Notes: generated by a model from the letters alone, not told the origin. Positions 51,567 to 63,160 are shown, counted from the first letter of the stretch. The stretch: 64,000 nt of DNA from an uncultured Opitutales bacterium (GCA_934675585.1 CAKUQY010000003.1:33536-97535), one strand, 5' to 3'. A program made the numbers and translations.

Positions 51567-54098
51567 TTATTTTGCCTCAAGCCAATTGGTTGCTGCCGCA
51601 CTTTCTGCGACGAGTGGAACTGTTAGCGGGAACGCGTTTTGCATCTCGCGCGTAACAATTATTTTTACTTGCTCAACATTTTCGTTGGGCGTTTCGATAA
51701 TTAATTCGTCGTGAATTTGCAAAACAATGCGCGCCGCGGGAACGTCTTTTTTGAGTGCTGCCGCAACTTTGAGCATCGCCACTTTCATAATATCCGCGGC
51801 GGAACCTTGAATTGGCGTATTCAGCGCCAAACGTTCGCCCAATTTTTGCGTGATTTTATTGGTGGCGGCAAGTTCAGGAAGATTGCGGCGACGGCCGAGC
51901 ACGGTTTCAACAAAGCCGTTCCCGCGCGCTTTTTCCACAATTTCGTCCATATATTTGCGCACGCCCGCGTATTTTTTGAAATAATTTTCCATGTATGTTT
52001 TTGCGTCTTTTCGGGTAATGCCGAGCGATTGTGCGAGCGCAAATTCGCCGATCCCATAAACAATGCCAAAATTCACCGCTTTAGCGTGGCGGCGCATTGT
52101 GGGCGTGATTTGTTCGGGCTCGCAATGAAAAACATTACACGCCGTTACCGCGTGAATATCTTCGTTTTCGCGGAACGCTTTTTTCATCACTTTGTCGCCA
52201 GAAATATGCGCCAACACGCGCAATTCAACTTGCGAATAATCGGCATCGACAAACGCGCAACCCGGTTTTGCAACAAACATTTTTCGCAAATCGCCACCCA
52301 ATTCGCCGCGCGCGGGAACGTTTTGCAAATTAGGTTCCGACGAACTCAAACGCCCGGTTATCGTTACGGTTTGATTAAAAGTGGTGTGAATTCTGCCGTC
52401 GTTGGCGATCGATTCGATCAAGCCATCGGCAATCGTTTTTAATTTTCCCAATTGGCGAAAATTCAAAATTTTTGCAACCACTGGCGAAAGCGGCAACAAT
52501 TCTTTCAACACTTCGGCGTCTGTCGAATAGCCACTTTTCGTTTTGTGTTTTGCGGGCAATTGTAATTTTTCAAACAAAATCACAGCCAATTGTTTTGTGG
52601 AATTTAAATTAAAAACTTCGCCCACATCGTCAAAAATTTCGCGTTGCAAAACGGACGTTTTTTGTTCGAGTTCCCGCGAAAAATTTACCAACTTTTCGCG
52701 ATCAACCCAAATGCCTGTCGCCTCAATTTCTGCCAACAAAAACGTTAACGGCAATTCAATTTCATTCAGCAATTTTGTAAATTCCGCTTCATTTGCCAAC
52801 GCCGCCGTCTGCTTTTCGTAAAGCTCGCGCAACTCTGCAATGCTCGCGGGAACGCTCATTTTGCGCGCGGGATCGAGCACATACGCCGCAAGAGAAACGT
52901 CAAAAAAGTTGAGAGTTGAGAGTTGAAAGTTGGGAGTTTGGAATTTAAAAAATGCGCGATAAAGCGATTTAAGATCGTAAGCAATCACGCGATGCGTTCC
53001 CGTAAAAATCGCTTGCAACGCTTGCGGGAACGCTAATGCGTCTGCCTCAAAAATAGTCGTTCCCGCCGCAATTTTAAGACCATCATTATTTTGCAAAACA
53101 AAAATTTCGGGAACGTCAATGCGCGCCAATGCCGCCGCGTCAAAAGTTTGGGTCGATTCGGCAGTTTTTGCGTTCCCGCCAAAATCTAAAACCAATTCAT
53201 TTTCTTCATTGGTGGGCGTTCCCGCAAACGCTTCGAGCTTCCAGTCTTTAATCAATTTTGAAAAATCAAGACGCTTAAAAAGCGCGTAAAGTGCGTTCCC
53301 GTCAAACTCGCCACGCAAATTATTTGCGGGAACAAATTCGATGGGCGCGTCGCGGCGAATCGTCGCTAAATCATAAGACAAAAACGCCGATTCTTTGCCG
53401 TTGCGCAATTTATTTTTTACCGAATCACGCAAATCGAGCGACTCTAAATTTTCATAAATCGCCGCCACGTTCCCGTAAGAAATAATCAAATCTTTCGCCG
53501 TTTTTTCGCCCACGCCGGGAACGCCGGGAATATTGTCGGAACTATCGCCCCAAAGCGCTTTTAAATCAACAATTTTTTCAGAACTAAATTGATAATCTTC
53601 AAAAAACTTTTCCGGCGTGTAATCAATCGTATCTGTTTTGCCCATGCGCGAAACGATCAATTTTACTTTCGTCGTCGGCGAAATCAATTGCAAACTATCA
53701 CGATCGCCCGTAACAATCACGCACTGCCAAGCGTCTTGCTCACAACGACGCGCAATCGTGCCAATCAAATCATCCGCCTCCCAACCTTCACAAGTGTAAA
53801 CGGGAACGCGCATCGCACTCAAAATCTCTTTGGCTAAGGGAATTTGCGGACGCAATTCTTCGGGCATCGGTTTGCGCTGCGCCTTGTAATCTGCAAATTG
53901 TTTATGACGAAATGTCGGCGCGTGAACGTCAAAACAAACACAAAGCGCGTCCGGATTTTCCTCGTTCAACAAGCGCTTCAAAATCATCAAAAATCCATAA
54001 ACCGCATTCGTCGGTGTGCCATCACTCGCGCTCAAGGGGCGAATGCCATAAAATGCGCGATTGATAATACTATTGCCATCGAGAACCATTAATTTCAT
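51567..54098 (-). CDS. polA: DNA polymerase I, proofreading site lost
   Basis: 843 residues. The 5'-3' nuclease domain (about 1-280: VLDGNSIINRAFYG, GWEADDLIGT, GDRDSLQL, SSDNIPGVPGVGEKTA) is complete. The middle 3'-5' exonuclease-like domain lacks the DxE metal motif (IFVLQNNDGLKIAAG), so proofreading is probably absent, as in Taq. Polymerase domain: VDADYSQVELRVLAHISGD (motif A), RHAKAVNFGIVYG (motif B), LQIHDELIIE (motif C). An in-frame array of five heptamers (52907-52941) encodes residues KFQTPNFQLSTLNF in the middle domain. Confidence 0.96.
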   Translation of the reverse strand: MKLMVLDGNSIINRAFYGIRPLSASDGTPTNAVYGFLMILKRLLNEENPDALCVCFDVHAPTFRHKQFADYKAQRKPMPEELRPQIPLAKEILSAMRVPVYTCEGWEADDLIGTIARRCEQDAWQCVIVTGDRDSLQLISPTTKVKLIVSRMGKTDTIDYTPEKFFEDYQFSSEKIVDLKALWGDSSDNIPGVPGVGEKTAKDLIISYGNVAAIYENLESLDLRDSVKNKLRNGKESAFLSYDLATIRRDAPIEFVPANNLRGEFDGNALYALFKRLDFSKLIKDWKLEAFAGTPTNEENELVLDFGGNAKTAESTQTFDAAALARIDVPEIFVLQNNDGLKIAAGTTIFEADALAFPQALQAIFTGTHRVIAYDLKSLYRAFFKFQTPNFQLSTLNFFDVSLAAYVLDPARKMSVPASIAELRELYEKQTAALANEAEFTKLLNEIELPLTFLLAEIEATGIWVDREKLVNFSRELEQKTSVLQREIFDDVGEVFNLNSTKQLAVILFEKLQLPAKHKTKSGYSTDAEVLKELLPLSPVVAKILNFRQLGKLKTIADGLIESIANDGRIHTTFNQTVTITGRLSSSEPNLQNVPARGELGGDLRKMFVAKPGCAFVDADYSQVELRVLAHISGDKVMKKAFRENEDIHAVTACNVFHCEPEQITPTMRRHAKAVNFGIVYGIGEFALAQSLGITRKDAKTYMENYFKKYAGVRKYMDEIVEKARGNGFVETVLGRRRNLPELAATNKITQKLGERLALNTPIQGSAADIMKVAMLKVAAALKKDVPAARIVLQIHDELIIETPNENVEQVKIIVTREMQNAFPLTVPLVAESAAATNWLEAK
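52907..52941. repeat. In-frame heptamer array inside polA
   Basis: Five 7-base units: agttgag, agttgag, agttgaa, agttggg, agtttgg. They belong to the same family as the intergenic arrays at 15,030 and 38,449. The reading frame of polA is preserved through them. Confidence 0.8.
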
Positions 54099-54109
54099 GT
54101 TAGTTTATA

Positions 54110-54300
54110 ATTTAAGTTTATACTTGAGAGTTGCGGGAACACGGGAACGGGAACGGGATTTTTTAAAAGCGAATTTCGCAAAGAAAACGCATACCGAGCG
54201 AAGCGATATTTAACATTCCGCAAAAAATGGAGAGTGGGGAGTGAGGCGTGGGGAGTTCTCCACACTCCACACCCTACACCCTACACCGAAATTGCATTTT
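54110..54300. repeat. Repeat-packed gap between hemN and polA
   Basis: No gene in these 236 bases. In order: heptamer-like tttaagtttatacttgag; three tandem GGGAAC words with gggattttttaa (composite-element-like, 54,130-54,170); ataccgagcgaagcg (54,192); and an inverted heptamer array, agtgggg/agtgagg/cgtgggg against actccac/accctac/accctac (54,232-54,290). Confidence 0.65.
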
Positions 54301-54334
54301 TTACGTTTCATTTGCGTCATTTGCGTTAAAAAAT

Positions 54335-55717
54335 TTAAATCGATTTGGCGTGTTTTGGCGTTCCCGCGGGATTAAAATAGCTGTCGAACGGCAGCGCAAT
54401 CAGACGAATAAATAAGCGTCCTGTTTGCGTGACGGCAAAACCGTTCCCATGCGGGAGCGGCTCGATGAGCCCGTCAGCAGCGAGTGGCGCGAGTTTTGCG
54501 ATTTCGTTAGCGTAGCGTTTTGAAAAATCAAATCCAAAATGCGCGCTCATGGCGTCGTAATCGAGTTGCAAATCGCACATAATTTTTGAGATAATTTCGC
54601 GGCGACGCAAATCTTCGTCGTTTAAAATGAGCCCTTTCACCGTTGGTAATTTGCCTTGATTGATCGCTGCGCAATAGGTGTTGTAATCTTTTTCATTTTG
54701 CGAAAAAGTGCGCGACGATTGCGAGATTGACGACATGCCGAGTGCGACGATAGGCGTTCCCGCGTGCGTTGAATAACCTTGGAAATTGCGTTGCAAACGG
54801 CGTTCCCGCAAAGCGTGCACTAATTCGTCGTCGGGACGTGCAAAATGGTCGAGCCCAATATAAACAAAATTTTCGGCGCAAAGACGCTCGATAATTGTTT
54901 TCAGCAAAGTTAATTTTAAATCGGGATCAGGCAACGCTCCCGTGGCTTCGAGCAATTTTTGTTGCGGCTTAATCCATGGCACGTGCGCGTAGCTAAAAAT
55001 AGAAAAGCGATCGGGCTTGAGCGCGATGGTTTGCGTCAGCGTTTCTTGAAAACTTTCCACGCTTTGATAAGGCAAACCGTAAATCAAATCAAAATTAATC
55101 GAAGTAAAACCGAGTTCCCGCAACCACGCCACGCATTGCGCCACAACGGGCAACGGCTGTACGCGATGAATGGCAACTTGTGTGCGCGAATTTAAATCTT
55201 GCACGCCAAGCGATGCGCGCGTGCAGCCTAGGCGCGCAAATGCGGCGATGATTTCTTTGGAAGCGGTTCGTGGGTCAAGCTCGACCGAAATTTCTGCGTT
55301 CCCGTCAAAAATAAAATGTTCCCGCAAAATAGCGCTCACGCGATCGATTTGTGCGGGCGTCAACGCGCAGGGCGTGCCGCCGCCAAAATGCAATTGTGCC
55401 ACGTGCATTTTGCCCAAAGTTTCGAGGCGGGAACGCTGCAAAATAATTTCTTTTTCAAGGCAATCAATGTAAGCATTTGCCGCGTTTTCGTCTTTGGCGG
55501 GAACGGTAGTGCAGCCGCAATACCAGCAAAGAGATTTACAAAATGGAATGTGAATGTAGAGCGAAATCGTGTTCCCGCCATGCGCAATATCTTCGCGCAT
55601 TTGTTGCGAAAGCAGCTCAAAATTTTCGTCGGTTTTAAACTGCAACGCGGTTGGATACGAAGTGTAGCGTGGCGCGGGAACGTTATATTTTTTTACCAAA
55701 TCTAAATTAACGAGCAT
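54335..55717 (-). CDS. hemN: Oxygen-independent coproporphyrinogen III oxidase
   Basis: 460 residues. Radical-SAM enzyme of haem synthesis. YIHIPFCKSLCWYCGC has the CxxxCxxC cluster ligands plus the extra Cys of HemN. HFGGGTPCALTP and LIYGLPYQS (SAM binding) follow. The C-terminal HemN domain and the length near 460 distinguish it from HemW. It converts coproporphyrinogen III to protoporphyrinogen IX without oxygen, which suits an anaerobic or microaerobic lifestyle. The gene starts 9 bases after the ptsI stop. Confidence 0.95.
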   Translation of the reverse strand: MLVNLDLVKKYNVPAPRYTSYPTALQFKTDENFELLSQQMREDIAHGGNTISLYIHIPFCKSLCWYCGCTTVPAKDENAANAYIDCLEKEIILQRSRLETLGKMHVAQLHFGGGTPCALTPAQIDRVSAILREHFIFDGNAEISVELDPRTASKEIIAAFARLGCTRASLGVQDLNSRTQVAIHRVQPLPVVAQCVAWLRELGFTSINFDLIYGLPYQSVESFQETLTQTIALKPDRFSIFSYAHVPWIKPQQKLLEATGALPDPDLKLTLLKTIIERLCAENFVYIGLDHFARPDDELVHALRERRLQRNFQGYSTHAGTPIVALGMSSISQSSRTFSQNEKDYNTYCAAINQGKLPTVKGLILNDEDLRRREIISKIMCDLQLDYDAMSAHFGFDFSKRYANEIAKLAPLAADGLIEPLPHGNGFAVTQTGRLFIRLIALPFDSYFNPAGTPKHAKSI

Positions 55718-55726
55718 GGCTTTTCC

Positions 55727-57499
55727 CTAATCGTTAAAAATATTTTTGCGAAAATATTCGAGACGTTCTTGAATGCGGCGCGGATTGCTTTCTTTCAAAA
55801 TTTCGGCAGCCAAGCGTTTCATGTCGGTCAATTTTAAATGGCGCAAATTGTAGCGAATGCGCGATGAATTTACCACGCTCATACTCAACGCGTCCGCGCC
55901 ACAGCCAATCAAAAACGGCGCGAACGCAGGCGTTCCCGCCATTTCGCCACAAACAGCGCACGGAATATTTGCGCGGTGAGCCGAATTAATTGTGCGCGCA
56001 ATTGCCCGCAAAACAGCTGGGTGATACGAATCGTAAAGATAAGAAATTTTCGCGTTCCCGCGATCGACTGCGAGCATATATTGCGTTAAATCATTGGTTC
56101 CAATCGAAAAGAAATCGGCATATCTTGCCAAATCATCTGCAATCGAAACTGCCGCCGGCAATTCAATCATCGCGCCCACAGGAATGTTTTCGTCAAACGC
56201 GACGCCGCGGGAACGCAATTCAGATTTTGCCTCTTCTAAAACATCTTTCGCCGCGAGCAATTCGCTCACCGACGAAATCATCGGGAACATAATTTTTACA
56301 TTTTTGCGCGTAGATGTTCGCAAAATCGCGCGCAATTGTTCTTTGAAAATATCTTTAAATTCCAAACAAAAACGAATCGCGCGAAAACCCATAAACGGAT
56401 TTGCCTCGGGTGGCATCAACGCGGTTGATAAATGTTTGTCGCCGCCAATATCCAAAGTGCGAATCACGCAACTTGAAGTTGCGGGAACGGCCTCTGTCAC
56501 CGAGCGATATTCTTGATATTGCTCTTCTTCTGACGGGAACGAATTGGTGCGCATAAAAATGCCTTCGCTGCGGAAAAGCCCAATCGCCGTGACATGCGCT
56601 TGGTCGAGCGATTCGAGATTTTCTTTGCCCGAAACATTTGCCTCAATATTAAAATGAAAACCATCGAGCGTGATGTCGTCTTTGCCAGAATCTGCCGCGA
56701 TGCGCGCTTCAATTTCCTTTTTTTGCTTTTCAATGCGTTCGTAAACTTCCAAAGTTTGTTTTGATGGGTTTACATAAACCAAGCCCTGCTCGCCATCAAT
56801 CAACAAATCATCTTCTTGCGCAATGCGCAAAGTTGCGCTGCGCAAACCAACTACCGCGGGAACGCCCAAAGTGCGCGCAAAAATCGCCGCGTGAGAAGTG
56901 TGATTGCCCGCATCTGTCAAAATGGCACTCACTCGACATTTTTCTAAACCAATCGTTTCCGACGGTGTCAAATCTTCTGCGACGACAATGCGATTTGCAA
57001 GATAAGTCGAAGTCAAAGTGTGCGACTCGCCCAACAAATTGCGCAAAATGCGATCGGAAACATCGCGAATATCAGAAACGCGTTCCTTCAAAAAACTATC
57101 ATCTAACGATGAAAAAAATTCAATATAATGCGTTGCCACCGAATTAAAGCAATGCTCCGCATTCAACTGCGACGCGCGAATCGAATCGTCGGTTTTATTA
57201 ATCACCGCGGGATCGTCGAGCACCAATAAATGCGCATCAAAAACAGATGCCTCAGTCGCGCCCACGCGGGAACGCATTTCGTCTGCCAAAACCTGAATTT
57301 GCTGACGCGTTTGAGCAATCGCCGCATGAAAACGTTTAATTTCATTTTCAATCATTTCTGGCTTTAATTTAAAGCACGGCAAATTCGATTTATGCGCCAA
57401 AAAAACAAATGCCTTGCCATGCACAATTCCAGAGGAAGTGCCAATGCCACGCAAACAAATTTCGGGGCGCATTTTTTCTGTTTCATTTTCGTCGCTCAT
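55727..57499 (-). CDS. ptsI: PTS enzyme I (phosphoenolpyruvate-protein phosphotransferase)
   Basis: 590 residues. Phosphorylates HPr from PEP. Active-site His lies in GNHTSHAAIFARTLGVPAVVG. The PEP/Mg site includes FMGFRAIRFCL, IPVGAMIELPAA, FFSIGTNDLTQYMLAVDRGN and the active CGEMAG box. N-terminal HPr-binding region is of normal size. With hprK at the other end of the window this implies a PTS phosphorelay under HprK control, but neither HPr nor a sugar EII is encoded here, so the relay may be regulatory. Confidence 0.96.
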   Translation of the reverse strand: MSDENETEKMRPEICLRGIGTSSGIVHGKAFVFLAHKSNLPCFKLKPEMIENEIKRFHAAIAQTRQQIQVLADEMRSRVGATEASVFDAHLLVLDDPAVINKTDDSIRASQLNAEHCFNSVATHYIEFFSSLDDSFLKERVSDIRDVSDRILRNLLGESHTLTSTYLANRIVVAEDLTPSETIGLEKCRVSAILTDAGNHTSHAAIFARTLGVPAVVGLRSATLRIAQEDDLLIDGEQGLVYVNPSKQTLEVYERIEKQKKEIEARIAADSGKDDITLDGFHFNIEANVSGKENLESLDQAHVTAIGLFRSEGIFMRTNSFPSEEEQYQEYRSVTEAVPATSSCVIRTLDIGGDKHLSTALMPPEANPFMGFRAIRFCLEFKDIFKEQLRAILRTSTRKNVKIMFPMISSVSELLAAKDVLEEAKSELRSRGVAFDENIPVGAMIELPAAVSIADDLARYADFFSIGTNDLTQYMLAVDRGNAKISYLYDSYHPAVLRAIARTINSAHRANIPCAVCGEMAGTPAFAPFLIGCGADALSMSVVNSSRIRYNLRHLKLTDMKRLAAEILKESNPRRIQERLEYFRKNIFND

Positions 57500-57581
57500 T
57501 ACAATCTATCATAACAACAATGCGTTCCCGCGTAAATCTTAAAGCAAGAAAAAATAAATCTTTTTGCGCAATTTTAAACTC

Positions 57582-57619
57582 AAAAAAAGCGTTCCCGCGA
57601 AGCTTTTTCACGGGAACGC
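57582..57619 (-). terminator. pheT terminator made of an inverted pair of the iterated word
   Basis: Stem gcgttcccg (57589-57597) with cgggaacgc (57611-57619), C-A mismatch, inner GAA/TTC stem, seven T on the minus strand (57582-57588). Same plan as at 14,462 and 21,760. Confidence 0.88.
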
Positions 57620-57642
57620 GATTTTTGTTATTTTTTCGCAAA

Positions 57643-60093
57643 TTATTTACGAATTGTGCATTTGATGTTGCGTTCGATATCAAGTTGGATTTTTGCGAAA
57701 ACTTTGTTGACTTCGTCGTCGGTCAGCGTTTTGTTTTCTGAACGGAAAACAATTTCAAATGCGAGCGATTTTTTGCCTTCGGGCAAGCCCGTTCCCGCGT
57801 AAACGTCAAAGCAATTAATTTTTTCGACAGCAAATTGTTTTGCCGTTGCTTTGGTCGCGGTTGCTTTCAAACGGTCGGCGACAAAACCCGCGCTGACATC
57901 CACATCAACAACGAGCGCCAAATCGCGCGAAACCGGCGGGAACGTCGAAAATGACTTAAATTTTGCCACTTTTTTCGCATTTTTAAACGCGTCTGTCGTG
58001 AAAAGCAATTCGCCCGCAATCACGTTATCTTCAATGTCCCAATCAAGTGCGAGCTTTGGCGAAACGAGTCCCATTTCAATCGAAACTGCTTTTGCGCGAT
58101 CGTTGGCGACCGCCGAATGACCTGCTTGCCACAATGGACGCGTTCCCGCGGGAACGGCTTCGACGAGCAAGCGTTGTTCGGTGATTCCCGCTTGGGCTGC
58201 CAAATCAAACGCCAATTTTTTCGCAAAGAAAAAGTCGATTTTTTCGCGCGTTTTCCAATTGCGCGTAGTCGGCTCTGCCAAAACGACAAAAGCGACAGAA
58301 AGGAGTTCCCGCAACGCGCCCGAATTATCGGGACGGAAAACATGACCAACTTCAAACAAGCGACGCGGCTCGTTGTGCGCTGCCAAATTGAGTTTTAATG
58401 CGTCGAGCAAACCTGGCAAAAGCGACGGACGAATGTGCGATTGGTCTGACGTGAGCGGATTCGCCAACGCGAGCGCGGCGGTAATTTTTTCGCCAAAACA
58501 TTTTTTCAATTCTGCCGAATCGCGCAAAGTGTAATGCACACATTCTGCAAAACCTTGTCCAACCAAAGTTTCGGTCGCGCGAGCTGCATAACTCGCCGCG
58601 AGAGCATCAAGCGCAGGCATCGTCGGGCTCGCAATCGCAACCGACGGAATCGTCGTTGTGCCATAAATGCGCACAAATTCTTCCACCAAATCGATCGGAC
58701 GATCCACTTCCGGACGGAACGCGGGAACGAGCACTTGCCAATTCGCGCCATCGATTGTTACGCTAAAACCGAGACGTTTGAAAATGTCGAGAATGTCAGC
58801 ATCGGCAACATTGTAGCCACAACGTTCGCGCACATAATCGCCAGAAATTGCAATTGTGCGATCAGCGCGCGGGAACGCGCCGAGTGAAATTGGCGTTCCC
58901 GCGAGCGTGCCGCCTGCAAGTTCGACAATCATTTGTGCCGCACGCGTTCCCGCAACAGCGACGAGTGTTGGATCAACATCGCGCGTAAAGCGTGTCGAGC
59001 TGTCCGAAGAAAGCGCAAGTTTGCGGGAAGTTTTACGAATATTTGCGGGATCGAACCAAGCGGCTTCGAGCACGACATCCGTCGTTGCGTCCGTGACTCC
59101 TGAATTTTCGCCGCCCATGACGCCTGCGACAACCATTGCTTTTTCGGTGTCGGCGATCACGGTTTGATCTGCTGAAAGTTTGTATTCTTTGCCGTCGAGC
59201 AATTTAATGGTTTCGCCTTCGTTAGCTTTGCGAATGCGAATCTCGTTCCCGCCAATTTGCGCCGCGTCAAACGCGTGCAACGGCGAGCCAAGTTCCATCA
59301 TCACCCAATTGGTAATATCGACGACGTTGTTAATTGGGCGCAAACCGACCGCGATCAAATCGCGTTGCAACCATTCCGGCGACGGCGCAACTTTTACGCC
59401 GCGAATAGTCCACGCGTTGTAGAGCGCGCAATCGGGAGTTTCGATTGAAACTTTCAAAAATTCGTTCGCGGGAACGCCACTTGGTGTTGTGCGCGGGAAC
59501 GCATTTTCGGGAACGGGTGTTTTTAATTCGCGATTGAAAAATGCTGCCAAATCGCGCGCCACGCCAAGATGGCTCAAACAATCGCCACGATTTGCAGTAA
59601 TCGAAATATCAAAAACCGTGTCTGCTGGCGGGAAACATTCGTTGATTGGCGTGCCAAGTTTAAAACCTTTTCCCGTCAAAATCAAAAGTCCGCTGTGGTC
59701 AACGCCCATGCCGAGTTCTTTGGCTGAACACATCATACCTTGCGAAACTTCGCCGCGCATCACGGTTTCTGCAATCGTAAAATCGCCAGGCAAAGTTGCG
59801 CCCGGCAACGCCACGGGAACGACATCGTTTTGCTTAAAATTTTTCGCACCGCAAACGATTTGACGCACGTTCCCGTCGCCGACATCGACTTTACAGACGC
59901 TCAAATGATTTGAATTTGCATGTGGCACAAATTCCAAAATTTGACCAATCACCACATTTTGCAACGGCACCAGCCCTGCTTTAAGCGTGTATTCGACTTC
60001 GAGACCGATCATCGGCAACGCGTCGGCGATTTCTGCTTCGCTAATACCGTTTAAATCAACGTATTTATTCAACCATTGAATTGAAACTTTCAT
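57643..60093 (-). CDS. pheT: Phenylalanyl-tRNA synthetase beta subunit
   Basis: 816 residues, full length. N-terminal tRNA-binding domain (VVIGQILEFVPHANSNHLSVCKVDVGDG), B3/4 editing domain, B5 domains (FKRLGFSVTIDG), catalytic-like core and the C-terminal anticodon-binding FDX-ACB domain (FSTFPPVSRDLALVVD). It pairs with PheS to charge tRNA-Phe. A clear AGGAG lies 10 bases before the ATG. pheS ends 25 bases upstream. Many VPAGT-type words from the iterated motif lie in loops. Confidence 0.97.
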   Translation of the reverse strand: MKVSIQWLNKYVDLNGISEAEIADALPMIGLEVEYTLKAGLVPLQNVVIGQILEFVPHANSNHLSVCKVDVGDGNVRQIVCGAKNFKQNDVVPVALPGATLPGDFTIAETVMRGEVSQGMMCSAKELGMGVDHSGLLILTGKGFKLGTPINECFPPADTVFDISITANRGDCLSHLGVARDLAAFFNRELKTPVPENAFPRTTPSGVPANEFLKVSIETPDCALYNAWTIRGVKVAPSPEWLQRDLIAVGLRPINNVVDITNWVMMELGSPLHAFDAAQIGGNEIRIRKANEGETIKLLDGKEYKLSADQTVIADTEKAMVVAGVMGGENSGVTDATTDVVLEAAWFDPANIRKTSRKLALSSDSSTRFTRDVDPTLVAVAGTRAAQMIVELAGGTLAGTPISLGAFPRADRTIAISGDYVRERCGYNVADADILDIFKRLGFSVTIDGANWQVLVPAFRPEVDRPIDLVEEFVRIYGTTTIPSVAIASPTMPALDALAASYAARATETLVGQGFAECVHYTLRDSAELKKCFGEKITAALALANPLTSDQSHIRPSLLPGLLDALKLNLAAHNEPRRLFEVGHVFRPDNSGALRELLSVAFVVLAEPTTRNWKTREKIDFFFAKKLAFDLAAQAGITEQRLLVEAVPAGTRPLWQAGHSAVANDRAKAVSIEMGLVSPKLALDWDIEDNVIAGELLFTTDAFKNAKKVAKFKSFSTFPPVSRDLALVVDVDVSAGFVADRLKATATKATAKQFAVEKINCFDVYAGTGLPEGKKSLAFEIVFRSENKTLTDDEVNKVFAKIQLDIERNIKCTIRK

Positions 60094-60118
60094 CGTAAAA
60101 AATCTCCTAAAAATTTAA

Positions 60119-61156
60119 TTAAAATTGACGCAAAAAGCGCAAATCGTTGGCGTAAAAATGGCGAATATCATCAATACCATGCACGAGCATTGCGATGCGC
60201 TCTAAACCAACGCCAAACGCGAGCCCGCTCCATTGTTGTGGATCGATGCCGACGTTTTCAAACACTTTGGGGTCAACCAAACCGCAGCCCATAATTTCGA
60301 GCCAGCGTCCGCTCAACGCGCCCAAATTTTGCGATTTAATGTCCATCTCAAAACTCGGTTCCGTGAACGGGAAAAATGACGGACGCAAGCGCGTTTCGAC
60401 CGTGCTGCCAAAAATTTCGCGCACAAAGAAATCGAGCACCGATTTTAAATCTTTGAGCGTTACATTTTTATCCACCCAAAGCCCTTCAACTTGGTGAAAG
60501 TTTGCCGAGTGTGTCGCATCAACCGTGTCGCGACGAAAACAACGTCCCGGCGCAATAATGCGAATTGGCGGTTGGCTGGCGAGCATCGTGCGAATTTGCA
60601 CCGACGACGTGTGCGAACGCATAATGTAAGCTTCGTCGCCTTTTTTAGAAGCGTCTTTTGAGATCGTTCCCGCAGGCATAAAAAGCGTGTCTTGCATATC
60701 GCGCGCGGGGTGCGACGCGGGTGTGTTCAAAGCGTCAAAACAATACCATTCGCTTTCAAGCTCGGGACCGTCAGCAATCGTAAAACCAAGACGTGAAAAG
60801 ATGCGACAAATTTCTTCGCGCGTTTGCGTGAGCGGGTGTTTCATTCCCGCAAAATCATCGGGCGAAGGCAATGTTGGGTCGATCGGCGCGCCCAAACGAG
60901 CGGCGAGTTCGGCTTCTTCAATCGCCGTCAACGCCGTTGCAAACACGGCTTCAATTTTCTTTTTTGCCTCGTTAATCAATTTGCCTGCTGCGGGTTTTTC
61001 TTCTTTGGGCAATTTACCCATCAATTTCATCGCGGCAGTCAAAGAGCCGTTCCCGCCCACAATTTTTGCTTTAAAAGTTTCAAATTCGGGACGCGTTTTA
61101 ATGCCAACAATGGCGGTTTCTACTTCGTTTACAATAGCGGCAAGTTGTTCTTGCAT
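60119..61156 (-). CDS. pheS: Phenylalanyl-tRNA synthetase alpha subunit
   Basis: 345 residues from ATG 61156 (MQEQLAAIVNEVE). Class II core: motif 2 region RCFRRDTVDATHSANFHQVEGLWVD and motif 3 GLAFGVGLERIAML are clear; the N-terminal coiled coil binds tRNA. Two ATGs are close (61162 and 61156); AGGAAAA is spaced correctly for the second. The open frame runs further to 61255, but those residues do not fit the family. Confidence 0.96.
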   Translation of the reverse strand: MQEQLAAIVNEVETAIVGIKTRPEFETFKAKIVGGNGSLTAAMKLMGKLPKEEKPAAGKLINEAKKKIEAVFATALTAIEEAELAARLGAPIDPTLPSPDDFAGMKHPLTQTREEICRIFSRLGFTIADGPELESEWYCFDALNTPASHPARDMQDTLFMPAGTISKDASKKGDEAYIMRSHTSSVQIRTMLASQPPIRIIAPGRCFRRDTVDATHSANFHQVEGLWVDKNVTLKDLKSVLDFFVREIFGSTVETRLRPSFFPFTEPSFEMDIKSQNLGALSGRWLEIMGCGLVDPKVFENVGIDPQQWSGLAFGVGLERIAMLVHGIDDIRHFYANDLRFLRQF

Positions 61157-61270
61157 AGTCATTTTCCTGTTAAGTTTTCTATCAATTATACTCCCAAACT
61201 GCGCGTTCCCGCGAGCAGTTTTTTCGCGCAACTTAAAAAAAGAAATCTCGCTCAAATAAAAAATTTGATG

Positions 61271-61299
61271 TTGCGTTTTTTTTTTTTAGAAATTAGAAT
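61271..61299 (+). promoter_or_regulatory. Predicted promoter of the acyltransferase gene, leaderless-like
   Basis: TTGCGT (61271-61276), 17-base T-rich spacer, TAGAAT (61294-61299), then 6 bases to ATG 61306. Transcription would start at or within a base or two of the ATG. Confidence 0.5.
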
Positions 61300-61305
61300 T
61301 CTACT

Positions 61306-61871
61306 ATGTTTCGAGCAATCATCTTAATTTTATTTTTTTACAAACGCAAATGCTTGTCGTGGCTCAAACGCGAACATATAAAATACAACGGTTTTTCCGT
61401 CATCTTCGCGTTCCCGCAAAGCAAAATCAGCATCGGCGCGGGAACGACGATCAACAGCGGATTTTTCTCAAATTTGATTGGACTTTACCAACGCATGATC
61501 ATTGTCGCGCGCCACGGCGGGAACGTAAAAATTGGCGAGCGTTGCGGACTTTCTGGCAGCACGATTTACGCGATGAGTTCGATTGAAATTGGCGACGAAA
61601 CGCTCGTGGGCGGGAACGTAAAAATTATCGACAACGATTTTCATCCGCTCGAAGCTGAAAAACGCATTCAAAACGCGGCGAGCGACATTAAAAAAGCGCC
61701 GATTAAAATTGGCAAACGCTGTTTCATTGGTGCCAATTCGATTATTTTAAAAGGTTCTGAAATCGGCGATAATTGCGTTGTGGGCGCGGGAGCGGTCGTC
61801 GCGGGAAAGTTTCCTGCGCACTGCATTATTGCTGGCAATCCTGCGCGCGTCATCAAAGAAAATCACGATTG

Positions 61872-61875
<4 letters not shown>
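61306..61875 (+). CDS. Hexapeptide-repeat acyltransferase
   Basis: 189 residues. A short hydrophobic N-terminus precedes left-handed beta-helix repeats ([LIV]-G-x4 rungs: ISIGAGTTI, VKIGERCGL, IEIGDETLV, IKIGKRCFIGANSIIL, SEIGDNCVVGAGAVV) and the ending GNPARVI. NDFHPL has a His that fits the acyl-transfer site. This is the pattern of maltose/galactoside O-acetyltransferases and O-antigen-modifying enzymes; the acceptor is probably a surface sugar. It is a lone plus-strand gene, convergent with folC (stop codons overlap). Confidence 0.88.
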
Positions 61876-63149
<1,274 letters not shown>

Positions 63150-63160
63150 TTAATTAAATT

